Shown: positions 61,761 through 64,000 of the stretch, piece by piece
How the letters are laid out: each line of letters begins with the position of its first letter
Position numbering within the stretch: the stretch's first letter is position 1
Source: Symbiodinium microadriaticum
Lineage: Eukaryota > Sar > Dinophyceae > Suessiales > Symbiodiniaceae
Assembly (NCBI GenBank): GCA_001939145.1
Contig: LSRX01000068.1
Coordinates: forward strand, 320,972-384,971
Direction: 5' to 3'
Length of the DNA stretch: 64,000 nt
The notes under the pieces: generated by a model
Told to the model about the DNA's origin: nothing
Databases searched by the model: none
Seen by the model: the letters and a program-made list of their open reading frames with translations, nothing else
Translations under genes and position numbers: made by a program

Positions 61761-61896
61761 CTGTTCCGATATGTCCGTCGAGCAACTGCCGGTACAGCAA
61801 GATGAGCTTTAGGATCCCCAAACAGGCCACGATCATGCCCAGGTCGACAGGAGCAAGTCCTGCAACAGCTTGGTCTAAATCTGGAGGGCTTAAAAT
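61761..61896 (-). CDS. Membrane exon
   Basis: Acceptor GTGCACCAACAG, donor G|GTTCTG; 45 codons ILSPPDLDQAVAGLAPVDLG, MIVACLGILKLILLY (transmembrane), RQLLDGHIGT. It lies between GATA-type and CATA-type microsatellites. Confidence 0.5.
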
Positions 61897-61934
61897 CTGT
61901 TGGTGCACGCATATAAAAAACAACACTCACATGC

Positions 61935-62275
61935 ACCTATACATCTAGATCTACATCTACACATACACATACATAAACACAAACACAAACATAAACATAG
62001 ACATAAACATAAACATAAACATAAACATAAACGTAACATAAACATAAACATCAACAAAAACAGAAACATATGCACATGCATATATATATATATATATATA
62101 CACGTACATTTACATATACATGTACTTATCCATATACATATACATGTACATATACATATACATACAAATATACATTTACATATACATGTACATATATGCG
62201 TATGTATGTCTGCACGCATGCATGCATGCATGCATGCATGCATGCATGTATGTATGTATGTATGTATGTATACAT
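61935..62275. repeat. ACATAA, CATATA and GCAT/ATGT microsatellites
   Basis: Consecutive (CATAAA)n, (TACATA)n, (GCAT)n and (GTAT)n. Confidence 0.9.
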
Positions 62276-62494
62276 ATACGGAACTTATGTATATATTATT
62301 GGTTATACTAACTATTGCGATGAAGTTCTATCTTTATTTATACTTCTAATGTTATTTCTGCTTCTGTTTGTAATTCTGCTTTCTATGTCTATGTATACTG
62401 CTGTTCCTTTTGTTATGAAATTAGCCTTTATGCCTTTATGCTCATATGTATATGTACATACATATGTATATACACAAACACACACACACACACG

Positions 62495-62569
62495 AAGACT
62501 TTCAGGGAACGGTGGTGCGAATTACTCAGGCAGCTTTCGCACGGCATTTTCATGCCTGATTTAGTGTCT
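62495..62569 (+). CDS. Internal exon
   Basis: KTFRERWCELLRQLSHGIFM then PDLVS; donor GTAAGC. The acceptor would lie inside the CA microsatellite just upstream. Confidence 0.4.
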
Positions 62570-62964
62570 GTAAGCGCCGTAGTTTATGGCCGAAATGGTT
62601 TATGGGGACCTACTCAGCTGTTCGGCCCCTAGTAGTCCCAGAGCAAGAATATCAGCCCCTAAACCCTAAACCCTACTCAACCCGAACACCTAAGCCTAAG
62701 CCAACAAGCACTAAACCCCACAAGCACCGTGTGAATGACCCTGCAGTGGCAGATTCAGAACGTAGAAAACATTAAAAGGGGCCTGAACACAAAGTACGGG
62801 TTTTCCCAACACTACCCTGAGGCTGGGGACCCAGGCTCTTGAAACATGACGTTGGATTCCAAACTGCCCAGCGCTGAAACACAATCCCGGAATCAACCAA
62901 CCAACCTAAAGCCTAAACCCTAGCCCAAACTCTGCTGAAGAAAGCCCTTCTGTCTCGCCGACAG

Positions 62965-63279
62965 AATCTTGCATTGCTGCTTCTTCCCCATTTTAACTTT
63001 GGAGTAAAACCAACACGGGGTTCCCCAGTAACCCTGCAACACTAAGGGTGCCCTTTTTCGTAATTTATTAATTAAGGAAACACCCCCAACAACAAGGCAA
63101 AAGGCTAAGTAGCACTGGGGAACCTAGAACCAAATGGTAGGATTTTGGATCCACAGGGGTATAAATCGACTCTTGGAACCCCACGGCCAGGGAAACGCGG
63201 TCCTAGCCCAAACTGCCACCAACCGTCGCCTTGGTTTGTGGTCCCGCGAGCCACAGCGCGGTGTTGGGCTGGTTTCAAG
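62965..63279 (+). CDS. Two exons separated by an element N intron
   Basis: Exon a 62965-63019 (acceptor TCTCGCCGACAG) reads NLALLLLPHFNFGVKPTR; the intron 63020-63127 (108 nt) is the second family-N element (GTTCCCCAG...AACCTAG); exon b 63128-63279 continues in phase EPNGRILDPQGYKSTLGTPR and ends at GTTAAG. Frame 0 of exon b is also open, so the phase argument is supportive, not decisive. Confidence 0.5.
63020..63127 (+). mobile_element. Element N, coincides with an intron
   Basis: GTTCCCCAGT...ACTGGGGAAC then CTAG; 108 bp. Confidence 0.8.
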
Positions 63280-63769
63280 GTTAAGGGTTTAGGCTGGGGT
63301 TCAGGTTTTTGCTTTGGGGCTTCGGGTTTAGGTATAGAGTTCAGTTCAAGGTTTGGCGAATTAGGGCTGCTCGAGGTACATATTTTGGGGGTGTTGGGTC
63401 GGTAAAACTTAAAACCGAAACATCCTGTCACCCTAAACCCTAAACCCTAATCCCCAAATCCTAGACCGTGTTCGGGGTTACGGGATTGGGCGCGGATCTT
63501 CAGCTCGTGCGGTTGACGTAACTCGCAGCAGGACGCTCCGATATTCTCGATCCTGGAGTGCCTACATACATACCAAATCCTTCATACACACATACGTGCA
63601 TGCCTACTTCCAAACGTAGAGATATTTACATGCATCTGAACGCATAAAGACACCCACGTACACATCTAGACCAACAGCCCCCCGCCCCCAAATCGTGAAC
63701 CTTAAACCGCCAGTGTTAAGCTGCAGCTGCAAATGCGAGCTTGAAAGACATTCGTGAATGTTGGCATAG

Positions 63770-64000
63770 AGCCCCATCCTAACAAGCTGCGACTTTCACT
63801 TTGAGGATTTTGTGCGAGGCCCTAGGAAAGTCGTGATCATTGCGCAAAACTGCCCTTCTAGAACCCTTGTTGTGAAGGCCGAAACTGAAACAGAAGTCAG
63901 GTCACAGGAGGGAAGAGTCTCGGCTGCACTCATGAACATGTTTGTCAGGAGTGCCTGGAGGAGGGCGGGAAATGTTGAGCTTGGAGGGAGGGGTTCGGTC
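63770..64000 (+). CDS. Exon running off the window end
   Basis: After acceptor TTGGCATAG the frame stays open for 77 codons to the last base: SCDFHFEDFVRGPRKVVIIA ... AALMNMFVRSAWRRAG. Composition is convincingly coding; no domain recognised. Truncated by the window. Confidence 0.55.

Noticed and set aside
1..64000. Eimeria genome
   Set aside because: Interspersed AAACCCT fits, but the gene density is too low, CAG-encoded amino-acid runs are nearly absent, and abundant TA-flanked inverted-repeat elements are not typical.

Overview
Eukaryotic nuclear DNA, repeat-dense, with no sign of bacterial, plasmid or viral gene organisation. The (TTTAGGG/CCCTAAA)n repeat and its degenerate forms (TTTAGGGCTTATAGGG, CCCTAAGCCC) are scattered over most of the 64 kb. 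Together with many TA-flanked inverted-repeat elements, tiny exons in repeat-filled introns, one likely GC-AG intron, and a caspase-like and an AGC-type kinase gene, this points to a protist, most probably an alveolate such as a dinoflagellate. The taxon is an inference; I recognised no spliced leader or rRNA operon that would settle it.

Coding content is easy to miss because exons are about 40-300 nt. I read both strands for open segments bounded by acceptor/donor sites. The best-supported genes are: an intronless caspase/metacaspase-like protein (44799-45686, minus); an AGC-type kinase split into at least four exons on the minus strand (20.6 kb down to 15.0 kb); a glycosyltransferase-2-like exon (46450-46743, minus); and several two-exon models whose phases agree across the intron. 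About 50 further exons are anonymous; their strand and ends come from splice signals and open frame only, so each is moderate or low confidence. The segment 43.5-47.6 kb is nearly free of telomere-like repeat and is the most gene-like part of the window.

Short elements with terminal inverted repeats occur in at least a dozen families, mostly about 90-125 bp. For three families (called F, I and N here) the element IS the intron: its ends supply GT and AG, and removing it joins two exons in phase. This is what introners (intron-generating transposons) look like.

The most unusual structure is at 56392-58414. Blocks of A(TA)8 (17 bp) sit on an exact 59-bp lattice: 35 slots, 28 filled, 42 bp of unique sequence between blocks, no net drift over 2 kb, and empty slots that keep the register. 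It resembles a CRISPR array in layout but lies over an inverted-repeat element, telomere-like repeat and possible exons. I know of no described system like it; an assembly or processing artefact must be excluded first.

Region by region: 0-13 kb, small plus- and minus-strand exons among telomere-like tracts and elements of families A, B and I; 13-21 kb, the kinase gene interleaved with other exons and families A-E; 21-43 kb, anonymous exons, microsatellites, families A, C, D, F, G, I; 43-49 kb, genic island (caspase, GT2-like, others); 49-56 kb, exons and long CCCTAAA tracts; 56.4-58.4 kb, the TA lattice; 58.8-64 kb, microsatellites and further exons, the last running off the window end.
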